Part shown: positions 26,961-37,713 of the stretch, in pieces | Numbering within the stretch: position 1 is the first letter of the stretch | How the letters are laid out: each line of letters opens with the position of its first letter | NCBI RefSeq assembly: GCF_000972845.2 | Contig: NC_040012.1 | Location: forward strand, 11,344,930 to 11,408,929 | Direction: 5' to 3' | Length of the DNA stretch: 64,000 nt | Source of the DNA: Larimichthys crocea | Lineage: Eukaryota > Chordata > Actinopteri > Sciaenidae | Made by a program: the position numbers and the translations under genes | Notes under the pieces: model-generated | The model's database searches: none | Told to the model about the DNA's origin: nothing | The model's input: only the letters and a program-made list of their open reading frames with translations

Positions 26961-27879
26961 ACTGGTGGGTAATGTGAGGAAACCAAAGATTTAATATGTC
27001 CACGGGGGGCTGTGAGGGCAGGGGGTGTTACTACTGCTGATGTTTTTTTGTTTTTTTTGTTGCCATCAGAGTTGCTGCCGCTTCACAGAGGAAAAAAAGG
27101 GGGAGGAGGGGGAAACATGAATGCCCACCATTTGAGAAATGAATTTATCGAAGTCGCTGTCTTTTTCCCCATTAGTAAGTGTTTAGTTCAGCGTTTTAAA
27201 TAATTGCGTTACCAGGAATGATATTTAAAATACATTTGGGAGTCAATGAGGCGGGAAAGTGCCTACATGTTTTGCTGATGACACCCGGGCCATTTGGAAG
27301 ACATCAAAGTAGAGAGGAGGTAGCCCAGATGCATATTATAAACTCATTATGTATATCATTTAAAAGGATGTACTCCAGCCGCAAAAACAATATTCCTAGT
27401 CTCTCTCTGGTAATGTGTGTTTTCAAAGTTGAAACTCTTACTCGCCTTCAGTTTAATGTGGCATCTATTACCAAACTGTAACATAAAATAAATGACCTTG
27501 ATTTCCATAGCAGAGCAGTCGTTAAGGTATAGATGAGATGCAGCGATGCTTCTGTTTTCAAAAGGCGAAAGAAGGTAAAACCTCCCCACAAATATCATGT
27601 ATTTCTCCACCTGTGGTGCAGACCTTGTTTTCCACAGAGCTTACATGCACCTTGATTGACTCCAACAAAGAGGTGGATAAACAGACATTAAAATATGTGC
27701 CGATTAAATACATGTGTGTGTCAAATACAGCAAAGTCTAATCAGAGCTTAAAGGAATCAGTCTCAGTCTAAAAACTCAAAGGTAATTCCAAAATGTCCTT
27801 GTCAGCCATGAAAACCTGTCCCAAGAGAGTTAAAAATATCCGATCAGTTTTGCTACTGAGTAGAATTTCTAGCAGCTTT

Positions 27880-28080
27880 GGAAAATGGCGTCCCATCAGT
27901 CAAAAGAGATGTTTGTCAGAAGCTTAGCGAGTAGGCTTAAGAGGCTTAATTATGCGCCGTCCTTCCACCATCAGAACACTACACGTGGGGCAGAGTGACA
28001 CAGCGGTTGCCAGTCATTCAGCCTAATGTTCTAATGGAGGGAGCCATGTGGATACATAAAATCCATTAAGGCTCTTGGAA
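27880..28080. promoter_or_regulatory. Candidate conserved non-coding block
   Basis: A 200-base stretch of mixed composition with 'gaggcttaattatgcgccgt' and 'cctaatgttctaatggaggg' stands out from the AT-rich surroundings about 700 bases before the asb10 start. It could belong to the asb10 promoter region. Confidence 0.25.
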
Positions 28081-28766
28081 AAAAAAAAGAAAGAAAAATA
28101 CTGAGCAGAAAAATACATTTTGCAAACACGCACACTCACAGGGGCTTGAAGATAGGGCATTCCTGTTTGCTCTTCCTCTAAAAAAAAACATTTGACCTTA
28201 AAGGTTGCCTTAATGTTTAAGTTCAGGTCAGTTCAGAGTATAACAGTGAAAGGTTTACATGGAGGACAGGCTAAATGAAGTTATTTTTATGTGCTGACCT
28301 TTAAAATCTGTAAATGTAATGTCACCTAATACCTCCCCATTTCTGCTGATTAAAGTTTAGTCTAATAGCATACTTAAAAAAAATTCCATCACCAAAATAA
28401 CAGCATATATTGCAGTCACAAAACATGAGTTTATTCAGTTCATTTGATACTTGTGGCCTGACAGACAGACGCTTCATGGCTGTAACTTTGCTGAAGGCAA
28501 ATAGGAGAGGCTCGAGTGGCTGCATGTGAGACATAAAAATAGCATTACTTGTCACACTGCAGGGAGGGTCTCATACCAAATATCAAAACAACTCTGTGAA
28601 CCAACCCTGTGAACAGCCAGCAGGCATATAGTGGACATTAGCCAGAGAGGGGAGGAAACAACAACAGGAGAAACTGGAAGACAGGCCTTTTTTTAGACGG
28701 CCTTCCTTACTTAATCATACACATCTTAGACAACCACTTTTCTCAGTGAGAGGCAAGCTATTCAAC

Positions 28767-29091
28767 ATGTCGCAACGCAGCTTTGTCTTCACCCCCATGG
28801 CCTTGCGCTCTCTTGAACTTGATGAGGACATGCTGCAGAGATACAAGTACAAGAAGCAGCTGACCGTCCATCACCTCAACAGTTATATGCTGAGGAAAGA
28901 GGTCAGGGATAGGGAACTGTTGAGGTCCAGTGCTGTCCGTCCAGCAGCCATCTGTCACGACGTGGTCGTCCAGAATGCTCTGTATACGGGAGACCTCGAG
29001 GCAATGCAGCGCCTCTTTCCCAGAGGATCCACAGCATCCCTCATCATTGAGCCACAAGGAGGGGACATGCGCTGGGTTGCCACAGGGGAAG
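28767..29091 (+). CDS. asb10: asb10 alternative first coding exon A
   Basis: The ATG at 28767 starts M-S-Q-R-S-F-V-F-T-P. The exon encodes 108 residues plus one base, including D-V-V-V-Q-N-A-L-Y-T-G-D-L-E, which resembles the beginning of an ankyrin-like unit. The donor is GTAGGA. Joined to 30224 it gives E-G-L-W-S-L. Confidence 0.8.
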
Positions 29092-32000
29092 GTAGGAGAC
29101 GACATCTGTCTTCATCAGGAATTAATTTAGAAATTCATATGATTTGGCACAGTTAAGTAGTTTTATTGTATTTCCTGGAGATTAGCATAAAAAATTAGGA
29201 ATTTTAAAAAGTAGTTTTTGCTTTCACAGAAGTTGCATGCATTATCTGTTTTGTTATGGAAAGGAGAAAGGGCAATAAATCATTGCTTTAAAATTATTTT
29301 AATATGCGTCTAAGAGCAATATGGAACTGGTACATCTCACTCTGAGATGGTATTTAAAGACACATTGATGCAATATTTATAGAAATAGAGCACAAGGCAA
29401 TATTTATAGAGCCCATCATATGTCCACCACCATACATTCAAATACGACCTTTGACTGAAGACAAAACAAGCAGTTTGCTTTTTTATTTTGTGCAATAGTG
29501 ATTGTTACCAAAAAATTTTATGTTTCTGAGTTTGTTGAATGCAACACAGTATTGTTCCTTGACATAAGTGGCTTGTCTAAATCAGTAAGGCAGGTGACTT
29601 GTCATTGGCACCCATACCACTGCACTGGCGAATTTCACTGGGTCAACCAAAATATCACATAACAGCATCCTGAAATAGCCCTGCCTGCACAAACAACATG
29701 CATTAGTGCTTATTTCACGGAGGAGAAACCACTCTACTTTCATAAACAATATAGTTAGCTACAGCATGGCTTATGTAGCACCTAAGATTAAATGGCGCAA
29801 ACAAAAAGCATACCGCAGCGACGTGATCGCCACAGCAAAGGCCACAGGTTGTGTCCTGCAGTTCTGGAACAGCCTGCTCGTGGGTGATGACCTGACAATT
29901 CTCAGCATCGTGGACGATGACGAGTATGAGTACCTTATTGATGCCATTTATGACACCAGCAACCTGGAAGAATGGAAGAACTTTAGGTTTAACTACAGAT
30001 GCCTGAGTAAGTTTATCAAAATGTTGATTTTGAGGTATGGTCTGACTTTTCTTCAAGGTATCAGGGTCTTTTGGTGAGTCATGCAATCACTAATACGTTG
30101 AAATTGTTCTAACTGACAGCAAAAAACTCTTGAATTTGACATTTGACATGTCTGCTTATTTATTTTGATCCTAAAGACTGACCTCAAAGTTGACATTATG
30201 CCAACTGTGCTCCCTCCTGGCAGGACTATGGTCGCTGACTTATGAGCAGGAGCTGACCACACCACTTCATATCACAGCCAGCCGAGGCTTCGCGGACTGC
30301 CTGAGACTCCTGTTGCAGCGCGGGGCCGATGTAGACCTGGCACCTGGTGGTACCACTGCCCTGCATGAGTCCTGCGAAAGCTGCCAGCCAGAATGTACGA
30401 AATTGCTGCTGGTCCATGGCGCCAACGCCAATGCTGTCTCTGAAGATGGCGTCATGCCTTTGCACGTTTGTACAAGCCCTGAATCTTTTGAGTGAGTAAA
30501 GCAGAACAAACTTTGAAGAGTTTAATCCCTTGAGTTAGTAAAGCAACACAAAAGTAAATACAGTTCGATAAAATAGATATTGGGGGATGGTATTTAGCAG
30601 CCACTGTGGTTGCAATAGACAGTTGCAGGATAAAGATAAATGCTGAAACATTAGCTGATGTAACTAGCATAAAAAAGCACATTCAACAAATCAGTGAATT
30701 GATGCAGTTATGTCAGTTGTCACATTTTTGCTTATCATTTTTCAAATGTTCTAACATTAGCTGACAAAGTAGCAAAACCCCCGAGTGAGCAAGAGTCAGT
30801 TCATTGCTAAGGAACTCAACTACGACTACACATGGGGATACAACTTGTTATACAAAACAGTGTTCTGTAATTCTGCCTGCAGATGTGCCAAGTATCTCCT
30901 TCAGTACGGTGCAGCAATCAATGGCCGCAGTATAGAGGAAGAGGATACTCCTTTACATGTGGCAGCAAAGAATGGCCTCCCGGACCACACTGAGCTCTAC
31001 CTGCGCTACGGAGCTGCTGTGGACAAAAAGAACTACGAGGGTCTCACACCCCTGAACGCTGCTTGTTCACAACGCCAGGAGGCGGAGGAACTACAGCGTT
31101 ACTTCAAGGTGTGCCAGATTCTGACGGGAGCAGGGGCCGACATCCACATTACGGACCAGGACAGACACAGTCCTTTGCACATGGCCTGTAAGAATGCAAA
31201 TCCAGACGTTGTGGATCTGCTGCTGGCTAATGGTGCCTGTGTTAACGACATGGACTATGGTGGAGAAGCTCCCATGCACAACATCTTGAAGGTGGTGTGC
31301 TTCAAGATTCCCCATCAGCCTGAGAGGATTGTCCGTGCTCTGCTCAACCATGGTTCCATTCGGGTGTGGCCTGGAGCTCTGCCCGTGGTAAGAAATGAAA
31401 AGCTACGTGTAATCTAAAAATACTGAAGGATGAAATATGTGCACATGCATTCCAGATTGGTTTGTAGTAGTACATTGTTTTTGCAGTAAAAACAAATTAT
31501 TCATCAAGGTGGCTCATTTTGCATAATTAGCAAGTACTGCACATGTAACACTAAACTGTTCCTTGCAATATTCAGACTTCACAACTTCACATTCAAATCA
31601 TTCCCATTTCATGACACAACATGAAGTGTTGCACTCTCTGCGGGAAACAGACTACAACTATCAGTGAACCCACGTGCACTAGACAAAATGCCTGGTTCCT
31701 AATTAGGCAAGTGTTAATAGGAGATTAATTAGCACTAATTGCATAATTTCCAGTTAAACCCCTGGAGGGAAGACCAATCTGTTCATTTCACAAGTGTTTA
31801 ATTACTTTATTTCTTCAGTTCTATGGAGTCACAAGCTCGCTCATGAACTTCAATGACGATTATATGAATCTTATTGCTTTGCTCTGTTTTGTGGTGATCC
31901 CTTTTAGGTTTTGAAGCACTGCTCCGAATCTCCGCGCACCATCGAGGTTCTTTTGAATGCCTACAGCCACCTCAAAGTCACAGACACCTGGGTTGAGTCT

Positions 32001-32723
32001 GTGCCACCGGAGTTGTTAAAGGCAAGCTCATTAAATAAATAATGAATTCATGAGTAGGGTGTGAGTGTTTTTTATATATTCTGCCAATATTTTGCCAATA
32101 GTGGCATGTTTTGGACACATTATTTGGACAGCTCCAAGGCCACGAAAACTCTAAAATCAATGCTGATTAAATTAGTTTTGATAGTTTAACAGCTCTTACA
32201 CTTGAGGTGACCCACTACAAATACTTATTGGTAGCAGAAATTGTGAGATATGGCCTTCAAAAATGAAATGAATTCATAAAGACATGATGATGATTATGAA
32301 TAGATCAAAATGTGCAAAAAAAGAAAATGTCTTTAGCAGATTGTGCAGGATGCTTATAGCTACTGGCTGATATTTGATATTCATAAGAGCTACTATCTAC
32401 AGTAGGCCATAGCTTAAGTGTTTATTAAATTATTACTAGGTATTCATTTTAAAATACGTCTATGAATTACTGTTAAGTGATACAAATAATATTGTTTCAC
32501 CAAATTATCTCCTGTTTATCTGTTTTTATTCAACCAGGAGCACAAAGCTTTCTTTGAGTCGGTCTTCTCTTTGGCACTGACTCCTCGCTCCCTGCAGCAC
32601 TTGGCACGCTGCAAAGTCAGAGATTTCCTGAAGGAAAGGGTACACAAGGTCGTCCCTAAACTACAACTGCCCACCTTCATCAGGAACTACCTGCTCCTGG
32701 AGTACAGAGGCTTCATCCACTGA
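28767..32723 (+). CDS. asb10: Ankyrin repeat and SOCS box protein 10, two alternative first exons
   Basis: Asb proteins use ankyrin repeats to bind substrates and a C-terminal SOCS box to recruit Elongin B/C-Cullin5 for ubiquitylation. Coding exons are 28767-29091 (first exon A), 29766-30006 (first exon B), 30224-30491, 30883-31387, 31908-32021 and 32538-32723. Both first exons end in phase 1 and join 30224 in frame, giving 465 aa (A) or 437 aa (B). The shared part starts L-W-S-L-T-Y-E and holds about seven ankyrin repeats (T-P-L-H, A-L-H-E, P-L-H-V and S-P-L-H repeat starts, L-L-L helices). The last exon holds the SOCS box: S-L-Q-H-L-A-R-C (BC box), then L-Q-L-P (Cul5 box), ending R-G-F-I-H. 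ASB18 is the close alternative. Form B's F-D/Y-D-T-S...F-R-F-N...R-L-W-S-L-T-Y-E, the N-G-R-S-I-E-E-E-D stretch and W-P-G-A-L-P favour ASB10, as does the neighbouring gbx1. Confidence 0.9.
29766..30006 (+). CDS. asb10: asb10 alternative first coding exon B
   Basis: The ATG at 29766 starts M-A-Y-V-A-P-K. The exon has 80 codons plus one base, a GTAAGT donor, and the Q-F-W-N-S-L-L-V-G-D-D-L and W-K-N-F-R-F-N stretches known from ASB10 N-termini. Joined to 30224 it gives R-L-W-S-L-T-Y-E. I saw no usable acceptor that would let it follow exon A in frame, so A and B are probably alternatives driven by separate promoters. Confidence 0.8.
30224..30491 (+). CDS. asb10: asb10 common exon (ankyrin repeats 1-3)
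   Basis: This exon is 268 bases, phase 1 in and phase 2 out. It encodes T-T-P-L-H-I-T-A-S-R-G-F and two further repeat starts. Acceptor 'cctggcag', donor GTGAGT. Confidence 0.9.
30883..31387 (+). CDS. asb10: asb10 exon (ankyrin repeats 3-7)
   Basis: The exon is 505 bases, from C-A-K-Y-L-L-Q-Y-G-A to W-P-G-A-L-P-V, phase 2 in and phase 0 out. Acceptor 'gcctgcag', donor GTAAGA. Confidence 0.9.
31908..32021 (+). CDS. asb10: asb10 exon with GC donor
   Basis: This exon has 38 codons from V-L-K-H-C to P-P-E-L-L-K. Its 3' end is AAG followed by GCAAGC, so the next intron uses a GC-AG splice pair; no usable GT donor keeps the frame into E-H-K-A-F-F. Confidence 0.85.
32538..32723 (+). CDS. asb10: asb10 last exon (SOCS box)
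   Basis: This exon encodes 61 residues and the TGA at 32721-32723. The BC box (S-L-Q-H-L-A-R-C-K-V-R) and a Cul5-box-like L-Q-L-P are intact, so ligase recruitment looks possible. Confidence 0.9.
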   Translation, partial: EHKAFFESVFSLALTPRSLQHLARCKVRDFLKERVHKVVPKLQLPTFIRNYLLLEYRGFIH

Positions 32724-33242
32724 AAGCACTTTGAGTAGTCTGTAGTTAGTGTGAGTCCTGATGAAGATTGAGCGCTGCTCTGCGTGAGAAAGAAGCGGCT
32801 GTTCGCAATATGATCCGCTCATAATTCAGGTGTCATACACAACACAGCAGCACACTTCATGTTTAGGAGAAAGAAGCAACTGCTTGTTCTGTCACATCTA
32901 TTCCAGATCAGTCTTTGAGCACAGTCACGTTTGATTTTGCACCACAAGAGGGCGCTATAGACTAGAGTTGAGTATAATAGCAGGTGTGCAACTGTATGTT
33001 TTATATTTTATTTATTTTATTTGTCACATCTTTTTTTTTTTTTTTTTTTACTTATGCACTTGATAGTAAATATGCTGAGATGCTTGTATTTTTTTTATAC
33101 GTAATTATCATTGTAGTTTGATATTAATGTGCATAGTGATGTGTTGTATATTGAGGATTGCCACAAAATATTTGCATACATAATTATTCCCACCGGTATG
33201 ATTGTAATTAGGCGTTTTATATCAAAAATATGCTTGATATAA

Positions 33243-33248
33243 AATAAA
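33243..33248 (+). terminator. Candidate poly(A) signal of asb10 (AATAAA)
   Basis: AATAAA lies 520 bases after the stop codon, at the end of an AT-rich 3'UTR-like stretch with a poly(T) run at 33031-33050. Confidence 0.5.
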
Positions 33249-33929
33249 CTAATTCACCATGGTTGTGCAATCTAGTCAGTGTTGTTTTATTTTTTTTCCT
33301 GATGTCTGTTCTCTTTCTTCTTTGGTTTGCAGTCTGATATTAATGACAGAAAATTCATTTTAGAGAGTCACATTAAGGCTTTTTTGAAAAAAAAAAAAAT
33401 TAAGAGATAAGTAGAACGGTCAACATTAAAAACAAGTTTAAATGGTGTTAATTACATTTGGACCGGTTGTTATTTGTGCTTTTATCAGGAGGTTCTGATG
33501 AGATTATTCTTTAATTTGGGACATCTGATTCGGAAATGAATGACAAGCTTTGACACGAAGGCGAAACGAGAAACAGAATTCAGTAAGTTGCACCTGCCAT
33601 CCATCAGTCATCTGCGGGGAGGGGGTAAAGTTACCTTGGAGGGATCATTATAGTCACATTTAGCAAAATGACATTTATCTGTAGACTTTATTATTATTAT
33701 TATTTTTAAATGTGCCATATATTGAAATTGAAAAAAAAAAACAGTTTACATGTTTAAGTTTTTAACATGTAGACTTGTGTTGTCACAGCATTTATCAGGC
33801 CTGTAATACAAAACAAAGCAAAAAATAATAAATATTCTATATGATTGTATTTTTTGATTTGGTGACTGTCTCTAAAGATGTGTAAAGAGGAGCTGTGTAA
33901 TATCAGAAATCCTCTCTAAAAAGAAAAGG

Positions 33930-34180
33930 GGAGAGTGAAGCTCGGCAAATGGTTTCAATAGATCAAAGAGAGGTGCTGCTGAAGTCACTTGCAATTATAA
34001 GAATTAGCCTGGCCTGGCCCTCCACTGCTAATCAGAGTCGGTGGTGATATGTTTATGTCCTCATGCAATCAGACGACCAGTTGGAGAGCCCGGGCACCCA
34101 GGACTCAATAGGGCTAATCATCATCAGTTCCCATTGCCATTTAAAAGGTGAAATGATCTGCGATTAAACTAGTGCTTAAA
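33930..34180. promoter_or_regulatory. Candidate conserved non-coding block 1.3 kb upstream of gbx1
   Basis: The block has no simple repeat and clustered homeodomain cores ('gcaattataagaattagcct', 'ggctaatcatcatcag', 'gcgattaaactag') separated by GC-rich words. Its position near a homeobox gene makes an enhancer plausible; no alignment was available. Confidence 0.4.
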
Positions 34181-34901
34181 GAAAAGAGAAAAGCGATTTT
34201 TTTTTCTCCCCCCTCTCTCTCCTCCACCACATGCATTTCTGATCAGGGAAGAATTACAACTCCCAGTGCGCAAAGCAAAATGTGCGTTATTTAATTCATA
34301 AAACCCTTTCGGGGATGATTTAGTTGACATATGATCTGTAAGAGACGTTAAAGTTTATAATTCACAGCTTCTTTTTTTTTTTTTTAAAATACCCCTCCCT
34401 ACTTCCTTCCTCCTCCTCTTCTTGAGTTCAAACAAATTTGACTTTGGCCACTATGAGTGCGTGTCCACACACTGCAGTTGACCTCGCATAAACGTCTTTT
34501 ATCTGAATCTAATTTCGCACAGAGTATCTCTCTCCAGGGAACAATTGTTGCAGCACTTCTTTTTTTTTTCTTTCTTTTTTTTTCTGGAGCCCAAACGCAT
34601 TGTTTTATAGCCGCGGAGAATAGGACAGAGAGCGGGGAAACATCTGCCTCTCCCCTCCCTCCTGACTCTGATGCCCATCGGCCCCAATATTTCAACAAAA
34701 GCCACCGTTGTTTTACGCTGTCCCTTGCATCCAGAGTAATTACTTGTCATCAATCAAAATTAATAATAGCTGATTGGGTTGGTGTGGTCAACGATTATAG
34801 AAGGGGAAGGGCTGGAACAGTCTCTCACACCGTTTTGCAGTCAATGGTGAAACCTGGCAAAAGAGGAGGAGGAGGGCTGGAGAGAGAGAGAGGAGGGGGG
34901 T

Positions 34902-34930
34902 TGGTGGTGGTGGTGGTGGTGGTGGTGGTG
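34902..34930. repeat. (GGT)n trinucleotide repeat
   Basis: About nine GGT units lie in the G-rich strand upstream of gbx1, directly after a purine-rich GGAGGA/GAGA stretch. Confidence 0.9.
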
Positions 34931-35099
34931 CGACCCGTCTATTTGGTCTCCACTGGGAAACTACCGCCTCTCAAGACGGCCAAAAAGTCAGAGGCTGAAT
35001 AAGGAAATGAAGCGTAATTTGAGGAAGATGGATGAGCCCCCAGGGAAACACCCCCTTTTCATTCCTCTTGTATTGCAGATGATAACCAATGCGCTCTCG

Positions 35100-35101
<2 letters not shown>

Positions 35102-35143
<42 letters not shown>

Positions 35144-35171
35144 GCACGCACACACACACACACACACACAC
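35102..35171. repeat. (CT)20-(CA)11 compound microsatellite
   Basis: About 20 CT units are followed after a GCGCACG spacer by about 11 CA units. The tract ends some 320 bases before the gbx1 ATG, so it is in the promoter or 5'UTR. Confidence 0.95.
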
Positions 35172-35488
35172 GGTGCATCGGAGAGGGGCGGAGGGAGGAG
35201 TTGCAAAGAGGGGAGAGGTAGATAGATAGAGAGAGCGTGTGTTTATGTCTCAGTGTGTGACAAATAAGAGGGAAAAGGTAGCGGCAGGGCACACAACAAA
35301 GCGCCCAACTGACTGACGCATATAGAGTGCAGAGATCCGGAGAAGCAGTCCACTCCAATACGGGATGACAACACGGCAGAGGATCTACTTTCAATTCACT
35401 CTGTCTTTGCACTGAAAGTTTTGCGCGTCGCCGAGGAGAGGACACCTGCTTTCAAGTTTCCACCAAAATAAAAGTGTTTGCCTGCAAA

Positions 35489-35939
35489 ATGCAGAGACCA
35501 GGCGGCCAAGGGACGGCGTTTTCTATCGATTCGCTGATAGGGACCCCTCAACCCAGACCGGGACACCTGCTCTACACGGGTTATCCTATGTTCATGCCGT
35601 ACAGACCTTTGGTTATTCCACAAGCTTTATCCCACTCGCCTTTATCGTCTGGTATACCTCCACTCGCGCCTTTGGCTTCTTTTGCGGGACGGCTCACTAA
35701 CACGTTCTGTGCCAGTTTGGGACAAGGGGTGCCATCCATGGTTGCGCTCACCACGACGATGCCGAGTTTCTCGGATCCTCCGGACAGTTTCTACCCGCCA
35801 CAAGAACTCCCAGGTCCCCGTTTAAGTGCCGCCGATCCCGGTGCGAGAAGGCAGGAAAGTCCGCACTCTGACGAGCTGCACAGCCGGGACAAGAGCTCCG
35901 AGCTGCTGAACTTCTCGGAAACTTTTCAAACAATATCAG
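35489..35939 (+). CDS. gbx1: gbx1 exon 1 (eh1 motif, proline-rich region)
   Basis: This exon encodes 150 residues plus one base. It contains the eh1 motif and the conserved GBX N-terminal block and ends T-I-S-G across the junction. Confidence 0.95.
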
Positions 35940-37148
35940 GTAAGCTCGGCCTTGTTACTTTTTTAAAAATGCTATCTTTTTTTTTTCTTTTTTCTTTTTT
36001 TTAAAAATAATTATTTATCAAATCCAAAACTAAATCTGTTGCGTAAAATTGGGCCACTGTGCGTAAATGCCTTAAAGTAGAGAGAGTGTATGCTTGGTGT
36101 CATATCAGAAAGCAAAAATATTAATGATACATTTATTATGGTCCAAGTTCTTGGAGATGCAACCTGATGACACATGAGCTATAAAATCATTTAATATAAA
36201 GGTCATTTCAGATAATAGATGTTTTTAAAGAACACGCTATAATTGAAATTATTTCTTAATTATTCCATGATGATAAATAACTGAAGAGCACTCTTGGCCA
36301 CATTTTAAGGAGCTGAGATGGGAGATGAAAATAAACATAGTCTAAGTTGCCAAAAACGTACCAATGAGCTTCATTGAAAACTTGGAAAACAACTCAGTGT
36401 TTACACACAGGACAGCTCCAGTGGCCTAAAATGACTTCAGTTATTGTTGCTGCTTGTAAAACAAAACATTTGAATTGTTTTTCAGCCATTCTATTCATGA
36501 CTATTATCTCTACCAGCCTCCCCAAAAAGGCAATGATTGATGTCTAATGTTGTGAGACGTTGCGTAATGGTCTTCTTTGGCTTCCAGGCTCATGAAGTGA
36601 CTCAATGTTGAATGTGTTTCTTTACATTTTTAGGTGAGACCAAACTGTACAGCTCAGACGACGAGAAGCTGGACCTAAAATCAGCAGACACAGTATGCAG
36701 TGACCGGGAGGACAGCTCCGCAGACAGCGAGAACGAAAGTTTCTCAGACGGGAACAACTGTGGCTCCCTGTCCCAGAAGAGCAAACTAAAAACCGGCTCA
36801 CAGGAGGCGCTACCGACCGGCAGCTCAGCGGGGAAGAGCCGGAGGAGACGAACAGCTTTTACCAGCGAACAGCTGCTCGAACTTGAAAAGGAGTTTCACT
36901 GTAAAAAGTACCTTTCTCTGACTGAACGCTCCCAGATCGCACACGCACTTAAACTGAGCGAGGTGCAGGTGAAGATCTGGTTTCAGAACCGCAGGGCCAA
37001 ATGGAAACGGATCAAAGCCGGCAACGTGAACAACCGGTCAGGAGAACCAGTGAGAAATCCCAAAATTGTGGTGCCCATCCCTGTGCACGTCAACAGGTTT
37101 GCTGTGAGGAGTCAGCATCAACAAATAGAACAAGGGACCAGGCCATGA
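35489..37148 (+). CDS. gbx1: Gastrulation brain homeobox protein 1
   Basis: A complete 321-residue homeodomain transcription factor in two exons, 35489-35939 and 36634-37148; the intron is 694 bp, phase 1, GTAAGC donor and TTTTTAG acceptor. It acts in the nucleus; in fish gbx1 helps position the midbrain-hindbrain boundary. The N-terminus holds an eh1-type repressor motif (F-S-I-D-S-L-I-G, residues 11-18) and [12 protein letters not shown]. The acidic/serine stretch Y-S-S-D-D-E-K-L follows the splice site. The homeodomain is at about residues 219-278, from R-R-R-R-T-A-F-T to [18 protein letters not shown]1 rather than GBX2 is shown by [16 protein letters not shown], by M-V-A-L-T-T, and by the tail [12 protein letters not shown] ending G-T-R-P. 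The start is the ATG at 35489, which gives the expected M-Q-R. No defect is visible. Confidence 0.97.
36634..37148 (+). CDS. gbx1: gbx1 exon 2 (homeodomain)
   Basis: This exon encodes the acidic linker, the full homeodomain and the conserved C-terminus; the TGA is at 37146-37148. Confidence 0.97.
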
Positions 37149-37707
37149 ACTCTAATGAAAAATCCAAAATATGATGATAATAATTATAAAAATGAAAAAA
37201 AACAAACACTTACATTGACTCTTATGTTCCGCTGATTTGTTGAACGCATGAAGCACAAAAAGGAGGATCCGATTATTTTGTCTGAGAGGTGAGACTGAGC
37301 AGAGGAGAAGATTTGCTCGCAGACAAATCAATTATTTGGCAATATGCTGTCATTTTTATTTATTGTCCTGTGAATATGTAAATATAAATGGGTAAAAATT
37401 GGTACAAATGGGCACTATGAGATGAGACTGTAAAGATTTTTTTAAGTATTTATATGTAGGGCCAAAATGTTCTGTTGGTTATGTGCATGTCCTCATTTGG
37501 TGAAGCTGAATTATTTTTTTTGTTTTGTGTTTCGTACAATTTGTTGACTACATTTGCATGTAAAGACGTTTTTACATTTTTTGTTTGTTTGTTTGTTTGT
37601 TTGGCGATTGTAGGAATCACATTTGACAGCTATTTGTGGAAAAAAAAAAGAAAAGATGTGAAGGAAACAATGACCAAACAAGGGACAAGTGTAAAGTATA
37701 TTGACCT

Positions 37708-37713
37708 AATAAA
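37708..37713 (+). terminator. Candidate poly(A) signal of gbx1 (AATAAA)
   Basis: AATAAA lies 560 bases after the stop codon. A second AATAAA at 37832-37837 is an alternative. Confidence 0.4.

Larger units (their letters stand above)
22900..28766. other. Intergenic region between h2bk and asb10
   Basis: About 5.9 kb without a recognisable exon. It holds a MITE, a short GATACA-type repeat and two stretches that look like conserved non-coding blocks. In the human neighbourhood IQCA1L and ABCF2 would be expected between H2BK1 and ASB10; no trace of them was seen. Confidence 0.5.
33280..35488. other. Intergenic region and gbx1 promoter/5'UTR
   Basis: These 2.2 kb hold a candidate conserved block (33930-34180), several homopolymer tracts, a GGT repeat and a CT/CA microsatellite close to the gbx1 start. 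GC content rises toward the gene, as expected for a developmental promoter. No clear TATA box was found. Confidence 0.5.

Noticed and set aside
28767..32723. asb18 as identity of the ankyrin-SOCS gene
   Set aside because: The C-terminus has ASB18-like residues (A-L-T-P-R, N-Y-L-L-L-E), but exon B, the N-G-R-S-I-E-E-E-D stretch and the gbx1 neighbour favour asb10. The two are close paralogues.
34457..35002. 181-residue open frame upstream of gbx1
   Set aside because: It consists largely of translated T-rich, GGA and GGT repeats (poly-F, poly-G and poly-V runs).
35489..37148. gbx2 as identity of the homeobox gene
   Set aside because: The N-terminal block ([16 protein letters not shown]) and the C-terminal V-N-R-F-A-V-R are GBX1-type, and the neighbours fit the GBX1 locus.
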